Part shown: positions 7,498 to 16,358 of the stretch, piece after piece
How positions within the stretch are numbered: position 1 is the first letter of the stretch
Layout of the letters: each line of letters starts with the position of its first letter
Assembly: GCA_030748635.1 (NCBI GenBank)
Contig: JASMLP010000152.1
Location: forward strand, 1-56,714
Length of the DNA: 56,714 nt
Direction: 5' to 3'
From: Planctomycetota bacterium
Lineage (GTDB): Bacteria; Planctomycetota; JACQVV01; JASMLP01
Notes under the pieces: generated by a model
Seen by the model: only the letters and a program-made list of their open reading frames with translations
The model's database searches: none
What the model was told of the DNA's origin: nothing
Program-made: the position numbers and the translations under genes

Positions 7498-8915
7498 TTT
7501 CAATGACCCTGGAACAGTTGGCTCTGGTGACCGGAGGGCTCCGTACAGGAGACGGAGGTGATCGGGTTTTCGATGGGGTGAGTATCGATTCTCGTACCCT
7601 TTCGGATGGTGATGTCTATTTCTGCCTGAAGGGGGAGCGTTTCGACGGTCATCAATTCGCCAGCGAAGCGGTCAGTAAGGGCGCTTCGGCCATCGTGCAT
7701 GACGCCGACCTGGAGGGGATTGCCGGAGAGCTTCCATGCATTCGGGTTAACGATGTCCAGGAAGCTCTGGCTCAACTCGCTTCCTGGGTACGCGCTCACT
7801 CACAGGCTCGAGTGGTGACTGTGACCGGGTCGGTGGGAAAGACGACGACCAAGGAGATGCTCGGTCATGTCCTCGCGGGGGATGGACCGACTGTGGCAAG
7901 TCCCAAAAGTTTCAATAACGAGATCGGGGTTCCTTTGACCCTCCTCTCCATCAATGAAGAGACTCGGCATGCGGTCGTGGAAATTGGCGGGAACCATCAC
8001 GGTGAGATTCGGGAATTGACCCGTTTGGCCGCGCCGGACGCGGGGATTTTGACCCGTCTCGGTCGTGCCCACCTGGGGGGGTTCGGAACGATCGACGGTG
8101 TGGTGAAAGCCAAATCCGAGATGCTGGAAAATCTGGGTGACCGGGACGTGTTTTTCAACGCCGACGACAAGAGGCAGGTCGCTCTTTCCTGGGGTTTCTT
8201 CGGCAAGGCTGTTACCTACGGGAAAAATTCTCGGGCCTGCCACCGGATCGATTGCGTTCAAGAGAGCATGTCGGGGATTCGCTTCCGAATGGGAGGCACC
8301 CGGTATCGAATTCCTGTTTTAGGACGCTGGAATGTGGAGTCAGCGGGTGCGGTGGTGAGCTACTGTTTGAGTCTGGGGATGTCGCCCCAGAAGATAGCCG
8401 AACGTTTACTGACGTTTCGCGGCGCTCCGATGCGAATGCGGTTGCATCGCTACAAGAATGTTTACCTGATCAACGATGCTTACAACGCGTGTCCGGATTC
8501 CGCCGAGGAGGCGGTCCATTTCCTCGCTCGACGTTTTGCCGGATCGAGGCGGGTACTGGTTTTTGGCGATATGCTCGAATTGGGACAGGACTCCTGCCGA
8601 TACCACCGTCAACTTGGGAAAAAGGTGGTCGATCTAGGGATCGAGGTGCTGGTGACTGTAGGGGCCGCGGCGGCGGGAATGGGCGAAGCGGCTCAACTGG
8701 AAGCGAGCAGGCGAGGTAAGAAAATTTTGATCCGAACCTGTGAAGACGCGGGTGTGGCGGGGCGTTGCCTGGATGAATGGCTGCTACCCGGGGATCGGAT
8801 TCTTCTCAAGGCCTCTCGAAGAATGGGGCTGGAAACACTGGTCGGCGTGGTTCGAGAGCGTTTCGGAGCCCGAAAAAATGCGCGTAAACCGAGTCGCACG
8901 AAGGTGGCTGGCTGA
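7494..8915 (+). CDS. murF: UDP-MurNAc-tripeptide:D-Ala-D-Ala ligase MurF
   Basis: A 473-residue Mur ligase adding the D-Ala-D-Ala dipeptide, last cytoplasmic step of stem synthesis. Seen: DSRTLSDGDVYFCLKGERFDGH in the N-terminal domain, the ATP loop TGSVGKTTTKEM (residues about 108-119), the MurF-specific SFNNEIGVPLTLL, the acidic motif EIGGNHHGEI and the C-terminal NDAYNACPDS. The usual EMGANH is EIGGNH here, a mild change. The C-terminal 20 residues are basic. It begins in ATGA overlap with the preceding 49-residue frame and ends two bases before mraY. ddl, which makes its dipeptide substrate, is not in this window. Confidence 0.95.
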   Translation: MISMTLEQLALVTGGLRTGDGGDRVFDGVSIDSRTLSDGDVYFCLKGERFDGHQFASEAVSKGASAIVHDADLEGIAGELPCIRVNDVQEALAQLASWVRAHSQARVVTVTGSVGKTTTKEMLGHVLAGDGPTVASPKSFNNEIGVPLTLLSINEETRHAVVEIGGNHHGEIRELTRLAAPDAGILTRLGRAHLGGFGTIDGVVKAKSEMLENLGDRDVFFNADDKRQVALSWGFFGKAVTYGKNSRACHRIDCVQESMSGIRFRMGGTRYRIPVLGRWNVESAGAVVSYCLSLGMSPQKIAERLLTFRGAPMRMRLHRYKNVYLINDAYNACPDSAEEAVHFLARRFAGSRRVLVFGDMLELGQDSCRYHRQLGKKVVDLGIEVLVTVGAAAAGMGEAAQLEASRRGKKILIRTCEDAGVAGRCLDEWLLPGDRILLKASRRMGLETLVGVVRERFGARKNARKPSRTKVAG

Positions 8916-8917
8916 TC

Positions 8918-10018
8918 ATGATTTACTATTTTCTCGAACCTTTTCGCGCCGAGAGTGCACTGGCCAATGTCCTGTGCTATCTCACGATTCGAACCGCTCT
9001 CGCGGCGGTCACGGCGTTCGGGATCATGGTGGTTTTTGGTAACGGTTTCATCCACTGGCTTCGGGACCTGCGGGTAACCGAGGATACGCAGAAGACCGCG
9101 TCGAGGAAGTTGGCGGAATTGCATCGTGAGAAGAAGGATACGCCGACCATGGGCGGACTCCTGGTTCTCGCGTCCATCGTGACATCTGTGGTGCTGTGGG
9201 CGCGACTTGATAATTCTCACATTTTGATTGGCCTCTTTACCCTGGTCGGATGCGGGCTGGTCGGCTTTGTGGATGATGCCATCAAGCTGTGCCGTCCCGG
9301 AGAAAAGGGGATGAGCGGTCGAGCAAAAATGGTTTTGCTCGGATGGGTGAGTTTGCTGGCAGCCACGCTCCTCTATTTCGGTGTGAATCGGTTGGGTTCG
9401 GAGTACACCACGCTCTATCTGCCGTTCATGAAGGGATTCGAATTCGAGATGGGTCTGGCATTCATCCCCCTCATGGTTCTGGTCCTGATTTCGAGCGCGA
9501 ATGCGGTCAATCTTACCGATGGGCTGGATGGTTTGGCGACGGGTTGTACGGTGATGGTTGCGCTGGCATTCACCGCGTTGGCCTACATCGTCGGGCGTAC
9601 CGATTTTACGAGCTATCTGGGGGTGCCCTTTATCCCGGAAGCCGCTGAAGGAGCCGTTCTGGGAGCGGCAATTTTTGGCGGAGGATTGGGATTCCTCTGG
9701 TTCAACTGTCATCCGGCCGAGGTGTTCCTGGGCGATACCGGGAGCCTCTCTCTGGGCGCTGGATTGGGATTCATGGCGGTCTCGGTAAGACACGAGTTTT
9801 TGCTGGTCGTGGCCGGAGGCGTTTTCGTGGCTGAAGCCCTCAGTGTGATTTCCCAGGTGACCTCCTATAAAACCCTAAAAAAACGGATTTTTCGGTGTGC
9901 GCCTTTGCATCACCATTTTCAGTTTGGTGGCTGGGCTGAAACGAAGGTCACGACTCGGTTCTGGATCGTGGGATCTCTTCTCGCTCTTACAAGTTTGATG
10001 ACTCTGAAGGTTCGATGA
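8918..10018 (+). CDS. mraY: Phospho-MurNAc-pentapeptide translocase MraY
   Basis: A 366-residue integral membrane enzyme transferring phospho-MurNAc-pentapeptide to undecaprenyl phosphate, giving lipid I. About ten hydrophobic segments are visible. Conserved motifs: KKDTPTMGG after the first loop, VDDAIK, the Mg-binding NAVNLTDGLDGLATG (residues about 193-207), FLGDTGSL, and the cytoplasmic HHHFQFGGWAETKV. The canonical KKGTPTMGG has D in place of the first G. In most dcw clusters murD follows mraY; here ftsW begins directly, overlapping the mraY stop by ATGA. Confidence 0.96.
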   Translation: MIYYFLEPFRAESALANVLCYLTIRTALAAVTAFGIMVVFGNGFIHWLRDLRVTEDTQKTASRKLAELHREKKDTPTMGGLLVLASIVTSVVLWARLDNSHILIGLFTLVGCGLVGFVDDAIKLCRPGEKGMSGRAKMVLLGWVSLLAATLLYFGVNRLGSEYTTLYLPFMKGFEFEMGLAFIPLMVLVLISSANAVNLTDGLDGLATGCTVMVALAFTALAYIVGRTDFTSYLGVPFIPEAAEGAVLGAAIFGGGLGFLWFNCHPAEVFLGDTGSLSLGAGLGFMAVSVRHEFLLVVAGGVFVAEALSVISQVTSYKTLKKRIFRCAPLHHHFQFGGWAETKVTTRFWIVGSLLALTSLMTLKVR

Positions 10019-11163
10019 ACGCAATACTGTTACAACCTCGTAGACTAGACGATCAACGGCGATTGCTGCTGGTGGTTGTTCTGAGTCTGTGTGGATTGGG
10101 CGTGGCGTCGGTCTATTCGAGCGCTTCAGGGGATATGGAGTTGCTCAAAAAGCATCTGGTTTTCCTCTGTCTGGCGTGCGCGTCCATCGGGTTCACGGCG
10201 GCGATCCCGTTGCACTCGTATCGCAAGCTGGCGCCGGTTCTTTACGGTATAGCCGTGATCCTTTTGATGCTTGTTCTCGTGCCGGGTCTGGGAACCAAGA
10301 TCGGCGGGGCACGACGCTGGTTTCGGCTGGGTCCGGTCAATTTCCAGCCGTCCGAATTTATGAAATTTGCCATGGTCATCGCGGTCGCTGCCTGGTGCGC
10401 CAGTCGGGGGCCGGATCGAATAAGAACCTGGTTTCGGGGCTTTTTCCCGGCCGTGGTTTTGACCGGTTTGCCGATCTTCTTGGTGGCAGTAGAGCCGGAT
10501 GTTGGGACAGCGATCTTCCTGACCGCGACGGCCTGGGTGATGTTATTTGTGGCCGGAATTTCACTGAAACATGTGATACCGACGGCCTGTGTCGTGATCC
10601 CCCTTGCCGGAATGGTTGTCATCGAACGGTTTGGCCATGTGGCTCGAAGGATCGAGGTGTTTTTGCATCCCGAGCGGGATCCCCAGGGAAAGGGTCATCA
10701 GATCCTTCAATCCATGATCGGCCTGGGGTCCGGAAATACGTCCGGCGTGGGAGTGGGACTCGGCAATCAGAAGAGGCAGTTCCTCCCGGAAGCTTCCACC
10801 GATTTTATCTACAGCTCGATGGGTGAAGAGGTCGGCTTTTTGGGCTGTACCTTGACCTTGGTTCTCTTTGCGCTCCTTCTCACTTGCGGGGCTCGAATCG
10901 CTCTTTCGGCTATCGATCCATTTGCGGCGACTCTCGCGCTGGGCGCGACCTTCGCGCTGGTCTTTCAGGCAGCGATCAACATGGCTGTTACGACCGCGAT
11001 ATTGCCGACGACGGGTATCGCCTTGCCGTTTATCTCCTATGGCGGATCGAGTTTGGTTACCAGCGGTGCACTGGTCGGACTGCTGATGCGAGTGGGGGGA
11101 GAGCGAGGGAAGGTGCGTCCCTGGCCTGGAGATGAAACCTTTGCTCAACCGGAGTTGGTATGA
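10015..11163 (+). CDS. ftsW: Septal peptidoglycan polymerase FtsW (SEDS family)
   Basis: A 382-residue SEDS glycosyltransferase that polymerises lipid II at the septum with FtsI. Multiple transmembrane helices; the family block KIGGARRWFRLGPVNFQPSEFMK (quoted in part: GGARRWF...QPSEFMK) lies near residues 95-118, and the C-terminal signature TGIALPFISYGGSSLV near 337-352. The large periplasmic loop contains GHQILQSMIGLGSG and DFIYSSMGEEVGFLG. FtsW and RodA are close; position inside the dcw cluster next to murG favours FtsW. It overlaps mraY upstream and murG downstream, each by ATGA. Confidence 0.93.
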   Translation: MNAILLQPRRLDDQRRLLLVVVLSLCGLGVASVYSSASGDMELLKKHLVFLCLACASIGFTAAIPLHSYRKLAPVLYGIAVILLMLVLVPGLGTKIGGARRWFRLGPVNFQPSEFMKFAMVIAVAAWCASRGPDRIRTWFRGFFPAVVLTGLPIFLVAVEPDVGTAIFLTATAWVMLFVAGISLKHVIPTACVVIPLAGMVVIERFGHVARRIEVFLHPERDPQGKGHQILQSMIGLGSGNTSGVGVGLGNQKRQFLPEASTDFIYSSMGEEVGFLGCTLTLVLFALLLTCGARIALSAIDPFAATLALGATFALVFQAAINMAVTTAILPTTGIALPFISYGGSSLVTSGALVGLLMRVGGERGKVRPWPGDETFAQPELV

Positions 11164-12470
11164 CCGCTTCTGAACACAAATCCCATTCCGTCAAGAACGA
11201 TGGAGCCGCGGTGACGGTAGCTTTTGCCGGCGGGGGAACCGGAGGGCATCTCGCCCCGGGAATGGCGGTGGCTGAAGAGTTGAGCGACCAGTACGGAGCC
11301 CGAATCCGATTCTATGGCACCGGTCGTCCCGCGGAAAAGCGGATGTTGGAGGGAACGGGCTATCGCTGGCAGGTTTTGCCGGCTTCGCCTCCAGGTCGAA
11401 ATCCGAAGGCGTGGATGCGTTTCTTGAAACGCAACCTTCAGGGGATAAGCCTCTGCGCTCGGAAATACTTTCAGGAAGAACGTCCTGATATCTTGGTCGG
11501 ACTAGGAGGGTATGGATCGGTCCCCGCGGCAGTCGCTGCTCTGGAAATGGGCATCCCGATCGTTCTTCTGGAACAAAATGTTCTTCCCGGAAGAGCCAAC
11601 CGATTTCTTGCTCGTTGGGCGGATGTATTCGTGACTCAGTGGGAAGAAAGTCGTACCTATCTGGAGTCGGTAACCCGGAAAGCCCGAAAGAACGGATCAC
11701 GCCTTCAGGTGGTTTGCCTGGGGAATCCGCTTCGCCGAGGAATTCTTCCATCCATCGATCGACTGGAAGCTCGTCGTCGATTAGGCCTCGATCCACATCG
11801 GCCGACCTTGTTGATCGCGGGAGGAAGCCAAGGCGCTCATTCAATCAATCGCCGTGTGCTCGAAGCGCTGCCTGTCTTGAAGCGTCTCGTGCCACGTTTG
11901 CAGTACATTCACCTCACGGGGGAGAGGGATTACATCATCGTGAAGGGGGCCTTTCAAAAGGCATCTCTCTCCTCTTTTTCTTCGCCCTATCTGCAGGATA
12001 TGGGGCTGGCCTATCGGGCATCGGATTTCGCGTTGACTCGCGCCGGAGCGACGACACTGGCGGAGCTGGCTTTGGCCAGAATTCCCGCCATGCTTGTGCC
12101 TTATCCACAATCGGCAGATGACCATCAGAAGCTCAACGCGCGACTTTTCGCGCAAGCTGGCGCGGGTGTGTTCTGTGCTCAGTCCGAGTTGACGGCGACT
12201 CGTTTGACTCGATTTGTTCAAGAAACGCTTTCCCACGCTGATCTGGGGCGTAGTCCCTACCAGTTGGGGTTGGAAGACATGTCCCGACCGACGGCTGCGA
12301 CCGATGTCGCCCAATTGATTGTGGCTTTGAAAACCGCGAAGTCCCAAGAGAAGAAAAAGGAAACCCGTTCACTGGCTCGTCAGGTGATCCGAGCCTTGGA
12401 AACTTCCGTAGCACGAGCGATGGTTCGTCGAGACGAGTTGAAATCGCATGGAGGACACATTCATGCGTAG
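11160..12470 (+). CDS. murG: Lipid II synthase MurG (GlcNAc transferase), with C-terminal extension
   Basis: A 436-residue GT28 glycosyltransferase adding GlcNAc to lipid I on the inner membrane face. Seen: the glycine-rich loop FAGGGTGGHLAPG (residues about 22-34), GGYGSVP, LLEQNVLPGRANR, the second loop GGSQGAHSINR and the UDP-GlcNAc site TRAGATTLAELALARIP followed by DDHQKLNA. Typical MurG is about 350-370 residues. Here an N-terminal extension of about 18 residues and a Lys/Arg-rich C-terminal tail of about 60 residues (KSQEKKKETRSLARQ...) are added. The tail overlaps the murC ribosome-binding site, so part may reflect that constraint. Confidence 0.95.
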   Translation: MTASEHKSHSVKNDGAAVTVAFAGGGTGGHLAPGMAVAEELSDQYGARIRFYGTGRPAEKRMLEGTGYRWQVLPASPPGRNPKAWMRFLKRNLQGISLCARKYFQEERPDILVGLGGYGSVPAAVAALEMGIPIVLLEQNVLPGRANRFLARWADVFVTQWEESRTYLESVTRKARKNGSRLQVVCLGNPLRRGILPSIDRLEARRRLGLDPHRPTLLIAGGSQGAHSINRRVLEALPVLKRLVPRLQYIHLTGERDYIIVKGAFQKASLSSFSSPYLQDMGLAYRASDFALTRAGATTLAELALARIPAMLVPYPQSADDHQKLNARLFAQAGAGVFCAQSELTATRLTRFVQETLSHADLGRSPYQLGLEDMSRPTAATDVAQLIVALKTAKSQEKKKETRSLARQVIRALETSVARAMVRRDELKSHGGHIHA

Positions 12471-13908
12471 CCAGAGGATCCACCTGGTCGGAATCGGTGG
12501 TTGTGGTATGTGCGGATTGGCTCGAGTGATGGCGGTTCGTGGACATCGTGTTACCGGTTCGGATCGAGCTGGAAACGATTCGACTCGGCGGCTGGAAGAG
12601 GAGTTGGGAGTTCGGATTCAGGAGGGGCAAGAACCTTATCCGGTCACGATGGAAGTTGATCGGTTGATCCATACCGCGGCGGTTGGAGCCGATCACCCCG
12701 AGGTTGCCAGAGCTCTCGAACTGGGTATCGAGGTGGAAACCTACGCTCAAGCATTGGGGCGTGAATTCAGGGAGTCCGATTGCGCTATCGCTGTGAGCGG
12801 GACTCACGGGAAAACGACCACCTCGTCGCTGGTTTCCTACTTGCTGCAATCGGCGGGAGTCGATCCCTCGTATGTCATCGGGGGCGACGTACCTCAGTTG
12901 CACGGAAATGCTGCGGCTGGGAAGGGCCCTCACTTTGTCGCCGAGGCGTGCGAATTCGGGCGTTCTTTTCATCATCTCAATTCACGAATTGCCATCGTTA
13001 CCAACATCGAGGCCGATCATCTGGATTACTATCAGGATCTGGATGAAATCGCTGCTTCTTTTGCGACCTTCGCTTCGAAAGTGGATCCCGGGGGAACCGT
13101 TCTTTGTCACTATTCCGCGAGTGAACTGCTCCAGTCCCGAGGCCCCTACGGAGCCCAATGGATGACTTACGGATCGCATCCTGACGCGGATTGGTCGGTA
13201 ACCGACATCCACTTCGATGGCAAGAAGACCCAGTTTGCTTTAACCGTGATGGGAGAAGATCGGGGTCGTTTCGAATTGAGTTTGTCTGGCAACCATAATG
13301 TTGAAAATGCTGTGGCGGCGCTTGGTGCGTGTAATCGAGCGGGTGTCGATCTCGAACTGTTGAAGGCCCTTTTGCCTGGCTTTACCGGTGTTCGTCGACG
13401 TTTCGAAATGATACTCGACGCGCCTGACCTGACCGTGGTGAACGATTACGCCCATCATCCCACCGAAGTGAAAGCGGTCCTGGCCACCGCGCGAACGGTC
13501 TTCGAAGGGCGCAGAATCTGGTGTGTGTTCCAACCCCACCAGTACAGTCGAACACGCATGTTGCTCGACGATTTTGGCGACAGTTTTTCGGATGCGGATC
13601 GGGTGATCATTCCCGATATCTACGCGGCCCGAGATACCGAGGAGGAAAGGCGAAGTGTTCACTCTCGGGATCTGGTGGCTTCGATCCTCGCGGCGGGTGG
13701 GGAAGCGTTTTACATCCCCGCTTTCGAGGAAGTCCTGGCCTGGTTCGAAGAATCGCTGCAGCCCAAAGACGTTGTCTTGACTCTTGGAGCGGGGAATGTG
13801 GATGGGTTGTCACGAGAACTGGTTCGGCGTCATGGTGGCGTGGCGCGACTCGAGAACATGGAACGAGCCCGTTCGAAATCGGGAAGATTCGAGGTGGTTG
13901 CCGGATGA
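12463..13908 (+). CDS. murC: UDP-N-acetylmuramate:L-alanine ligase MurC
   Basis: A 481-residue Mur ligase adding the first stem residue. Seen: the N-terminal nucleotide-type loop GIGGCGMCGLA, the ATP loop SGTHGKTTTSS, the acidic EACEFGRSFHHL block, NIEADHLDYY, SGNHNVENAVAALGA, and the C-terminal DYAHHPTEVKAVL and QPHQYSRTR. I place the start at 12463 because a strong GGAGG (12450-12454) sits eight bases upstream; an in-frame ATG at 12448 would add five residues but has no ribosome-binding site. It overlaps the end of murG by 8 bases and murB by ATGA. Confidence 0.95.
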   Translation: MRSQRIHLVGIGGCGMCGLARVMAVRGHRVTGSDRAGNDSTRRLEEELGVRIQEGQEPYPVTMEVDRLIHTAAVGADHPEVARALELGIEVETYAQALGREFRESDCAIAVSGTHGKTTTSSLVSYLLQSAGVDPSYVIGGDVPQLHGNAAAGKGPHFVAEACEFGRSFHHLNSRIAIVTNIEADHLDYYQDLDEIAASFATFASKVDPGGTVLCHYSASELLQSRGPYGAQWMTYGSHPDADWSVTDIHFDGKKTQFALTVMGEDRGRFELSLSGNHNVENAVAALGACNRAGVDLELLKALLPGFTGVRRRFEMILDAPDLTVVNDYAHHPTEVKAVLATARTVFEGRRIWCVFQPHQYSRTRMLLDDFGDSFSDADRVIIPDIYAARDTEEERRSVHSRDLVASILAAGGEAFYIPAFEEVLAWFEESLQPKDVVLTLGAGNVDGLSRELVRRHGGVARLENMERARSKSGRFEVVAG

Positions 13909-14828
13909 TCCAAGCATCGTATTTCCCCCCTTCAGAACCTTCCGTAGAGGAATTCTCTCAGCTATTTGGCGAAATCCAGGTGCCCATCGAATTTGATGTT
14001 CCCCTGGCGTTGAAGACGACTCTGAGAGCGGGTGGACGCGCGGCAGTCTACCTGGAACCGAGAAACGCAATTGAACTCGCACTTTCGCTGGAAACGTGTG
14101 ATCGGGTCGGTCTACCCGTTCGTATTCTTGGAGCGGGAAGCAATCTGGTGATCGGGCCAGGTCGGATGGAATCGATCGTTATTTCCACCCGGAAAATGGA
14201 CTTGATTCAAAGAGTAGGAACTCAAATTGAGGTGGGTGCCGGAGCGCCGCTGATTGGAGTGATTCGCAGATCGATGCGATGGGGGCTCTCGGGACTCGAG
14301 ACCCTTGCAGGAATTCCTGCTTCCATAGGCGGCGCGATGGCTATGAATGCTGGCGGCAAATACGCGGAATTTGGAGATTTCGTTACCGATGTCGATCTGG
14401 TGTCCCCCGAAGGGCAAATCGATACGGTGCCGGTGGAAACGCTGAAGCTCGGATATCGTCATTCCGAACTCGGAGGACGCGTGGTGGCAGCGGTTCGTCT
14501 TCAGCTGGATCATGGAGATCCGTCTCAATTGCAATCTCGGTATTACGAAATCTTGCAAGAAAAACAGTTTTCGCAGCCGTTAGATCGGCCGACCGCGGGA
14601 TGTATTTTCAAAAATCCGCGTCCTCAATCTGCCGGTGCTCTCATCGACCGAGCCGGACTCAAAGGGTTCCGGATTGGGGGAGCGCGGGTCAGCAAGGTTC
14701 ATGCCAATTTCATCGAAAACATCGGGCAAGCGACGGCTCGAGATGTTCTCTCTTTGATGAGAGATGTGCGGACAAAAGTATACGAACGTTTTGGGACACA
14801 ACTCCTACCAGAGGTTGTTCTCTGGTAA
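13905..14828 (+). CDS. murB: UDP-N-acetylenolpyruvoylglucosamine reductase MurB
   Basis: A 307-residue FAD flavoenzyme that reduces enolpyruvyl-UDP-GlcNAc to UDP-MurNAc. FAD-binding blocks are VRILGAGSNLVI and LSGLETLAGIPASIGGAMAMNAGG. The C-terminal substrate domain has GYRHSEL and PTAGCIFKNP, ending in the usual PEV motif (LLPEVVLW). The proton-donor serine of the E. coli enzyme (AGS-x-FKNP) is a cysteine here (near residue 233); that variant is found in natural MurB sequences and should still be functional. Start chosen at the ATG overlapping the murC stop (ATGA); the frame is open further upstream but inside murC. Confidence 0.95.
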   Translation: MIQASYFPPSEPSVEEFSQLFGEIQVPIEFDVPLALKTTLRAGGRAAVYLEPRNAIELALSLETCDRVGLPVRILGAGSNLVIGPGRMESIVISTRKMDLIQRVGTQIEVGAGAPLIGVIRRSMRWGLSGLETLAGIPASIGGAMAMNAGGKYAEFGDFVTDVDLVSPEGQIDTVPVETLKLGYRHSELGGRVVAAVRLQLDHGDPSQLQSRYYEILQEKQFSQPLDRPTAGCIFKNPRPQSAGALIDRAGLKGFRIGGARVSKVHANFIENIGQATARDVLSLMRDVRTKVYERFGTQLLPEVVLW

Positions 14829-14846
14829 CTCGGGAGGAAAAGACTG

Positions 14847-15599
14847 ATGGGGAAAACGACACGGTTAGCATTGATTCTGGTACTCATCTTTGTCATCGGG
14901 ACGGCGATTCTGATGGACGGGCGAGACAAGGGAGACCTTGAAGTTACCGCGCTCAATGTTTCACAGGACACGAACGACGATGGCGAAGACCTCTTTGCTC
15001 GTTTTTTGAAAACGCAGAAGAAGAGTCAGGAAGAAGAAGCCATCCCTGAAAACTCCGAGGGAGAAGAGGTCGCGGTGAGTACCGGGGAATCAAACTCTTT
15101 GTTCCGTCACGCGGATTCATCGGGAACGACTCGAAAAACAAATTCGTCAGCGTCCAAAAAGCCGGCGAAAAATGTTTCGGTCCAGAGCCCGAAGCGGGAT
15201 CAGATCGGTCGCTATCACATCATCCGAACCGGAGATACGGCAACCAGTATCTCCAGGGACTATTACGGTACCGTCAGGTACTGGAGAAAGATAATCGCGG
15301 CCAATCCCGGGTTGGATTCTCGGAAAATGCGGGTGGGTAAGAAGATCGCGATTCCGGTGTTGAATGTCGGGGTGGATCCGAAGTCTTCGAACCGGACAGA
15401 ATCTCGAGTTACGAAAACGAGTCCCTCGATCCCCAAGGGTTTTCATGTGGTTCGTAACGGAGAGAAGCTCTGGCACATTGCCCGGAGATATCTGGGCAGC
15501 GGGAGTCGGTGGCGGGAAATCGTGGAAATCAACGGGATTGCTGATCCCTCCGCGATTCGACCTGGAATGAGGTTGAAGATCCCAAGTCGAGGCTTCTGA
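14847..15599 (+). CDS. Membrane-anchored protein with two LysM domains
   Basis: A 250-residue protein with one N-terminal transmembrane helix (residues about 5-24), a polar acidic/Ser-rich linker (about 30-120), then two LysM-like domains. The first is YHIIRTGDTATSISRDYYG with RYWRKIIAANPG (about 124-170), the second FHVVRNGEKLWHIARRYLG with SRWREIVEING (about 196-248). LysM binds peptidoglycan GlcNAc chains. The long RYWRKI/SRWREI variant with a Tyr or Ser-Arg-Trp insertion resembles the LysM pair found in cell-envelope scaffolds. Eighteen bases after murB with a good GGAGG, so likely cotranscribed. No catalytic domain, so a wall-binding or scaffolding role is inferred. Confidence 0.75.
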   Translation: MGKTTRLALILVLIFVIGTAILMDGRDKGDLEVTALNVSQDTNDDGEDLFARFLKTQKKSQEEEAIPENSEGEEVAVSTGESNSLFRHADSSGTTRKTNSSASKKPAKNVSVQSPKRDQIGRYHIIRTGDTATSISRDYYGTVRYWRKIIAANPGLDSRKMRVGKKIAIPVLNVGVDPKSSNRTESRVTKTSPSIPKGFHVVRNGEKLWHIARRYLGSGSRWREIVEINGIADPSAIRPGMRLKIPSRGF

Positions 15600-15639
15600 T
15601 CGAGGGAGAAAGACCGAACCTTAGCCGATGGAGTGGACG

Positions 15640-16083
15640 ATGAGTGAGCAAGCATACGGTTTGAAAACAGTGAATGTGAAAAGCGGTCCGACAGGTGAAC
15701 CGACCATGATGTTTACCCATGTCCGACGAGCCCCCAGAACCCAGGTGGGTGCGCCGGTAGGGATTCGACTGCTCATGGAGGACGGATCTCTTTGGACTGA
15801 AGGTGAGGGAACGGTGGAGGATATCTCCGCGGTGGGGCTCAAAATTCGAAATATCCGATTCGAACGAGAGCAACTCCCGGCCTCCGAATATTCCGTGGAG
15901 GTCTCTTTCCAGGGCGAAACGCATGCGGGCATCGTAGCCGGCGGGAAACCGGTTCGATTGGAGCCGGGCGAGGAAATCCAGATGAGTCTCGACCTCACTT
16001 CATTTTCGGTGGATGTCGAAGCCTGTCATCCGACGAAAGAATCGAAACCATTCTCCGAGAACAATAAGGAATCTCGGTGTTGA
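15640..16083 (+). CDS. PilZ-domain protein (cyclic di-GMP receptor candidate)
   Basis: A 147-residue cytoplasmic protein. The N-terminal RRAPRTQ (RxxxR type) followed by GEGTVEDISAVGLKIRN (D/NxSxxG type: DISAVG) reproduces the two c-di-GMP-binding motifs of PilZ domains. Strand-rich segments to about residue 125 fit a PilZ barrel. The last 25 residues are polar and likely disordered. An ATG at 15628 is in frame, but GGAG lies six bases before the ATG at 15640, which I prefer. A strong terminator follows 22 bases after the stop, so this is the last gene of the first dcw transcript. It may tie envelope synthesis to c-di-GMP. Confidence 0.65.
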   Translation: MSEQAYGLKTVNVKSGPTGEPTMMFTHVRRAPRTQVGAPVGIRLLMEDGSLWTEGEGTVEDISAVGLKIRNIRFEREQLPASEYSVEVSFQGETHAGIVAGGKPVRLEPGEEIQMSLDLTSFSVDVEACHPTKESKPFSENNKESRC

Positions 16084-16104
16084 AGAATCCCCAACCCCTA
16101 ATGT

Positions 16105-16150
16105 GTGCGGATCACCCCCTTCGGGGGGGGGTCCGCACCTCCCTTTTTTT
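16105..16150 (+). terminator. Rho-independent terminator after the PilZ gene
   Basis: GTGCGGA (16105-16111) pairs with TCCGCAC (16132-16138), and CCCCC (16115-16119) with GGGGG around a TTCG loop, leaving only a small internal mismatch. Seven T residues (16144-16150) follow. This is the strongest terminator in the window and splits the dcw cluster. Confidence 0.85.
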
Positions 16151-16211
16151 CGGCGAGATGCCAGGAAAATTTGTGGGTTGGAAAACAGTCTCCTATTCCC
16201 TGATATGCGGA

Positions 16212-16243
16212 GAGGGTGGTTTGTCTTCGGACGAATCACCCTC
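16212..16243 (+). promoter_or_regulatory. Hairpin with UUCG loop in the ftsQ leader
   Basis: Arms 16212-16225 and 16230-16243 form an uninterrupted 14-bp stem (two G-U pairs) closed by the extra-stable C(UUCG)G loop. No T tract follows, so it is not an ordinary terminator. Confidence 0.6.
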
Positions 16244-16327
16244 GTCCTTGTGGAGTTACAGGAGTTCAAGAACGAAATTTGCGACCAGGTCATGGACGAC
16301 AGAAACCTTAAGATCCCAACCCCCTGA

Positions 16328-16358
16328 AAGCGTGGGTTGTCTTCGGACACCCACGCTT
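16328..16358 (+). promoter_or_regulatory. Second UUCG-loop hairpin in the ftsQ leader
   Basis: Arms 16328-16341 and 16346-16358 pair over 13 bp with one bulged T and share the GTC-TTCG-GAC core of the hairpin at 16212. It ends 23 bases before the AAGGAGG of ftsQ and is not followed by a T tract. A possible role in ftsQ expression or RNA stability is inferred only. Confidence 0.55.

Noticed and set aside
16013..16327. 104-residue plus-strand frame across the PilZ gene end and hairpins
   Set aside because: It overlaps PilZ out of frame and runs through the terminator; the product has no domain.
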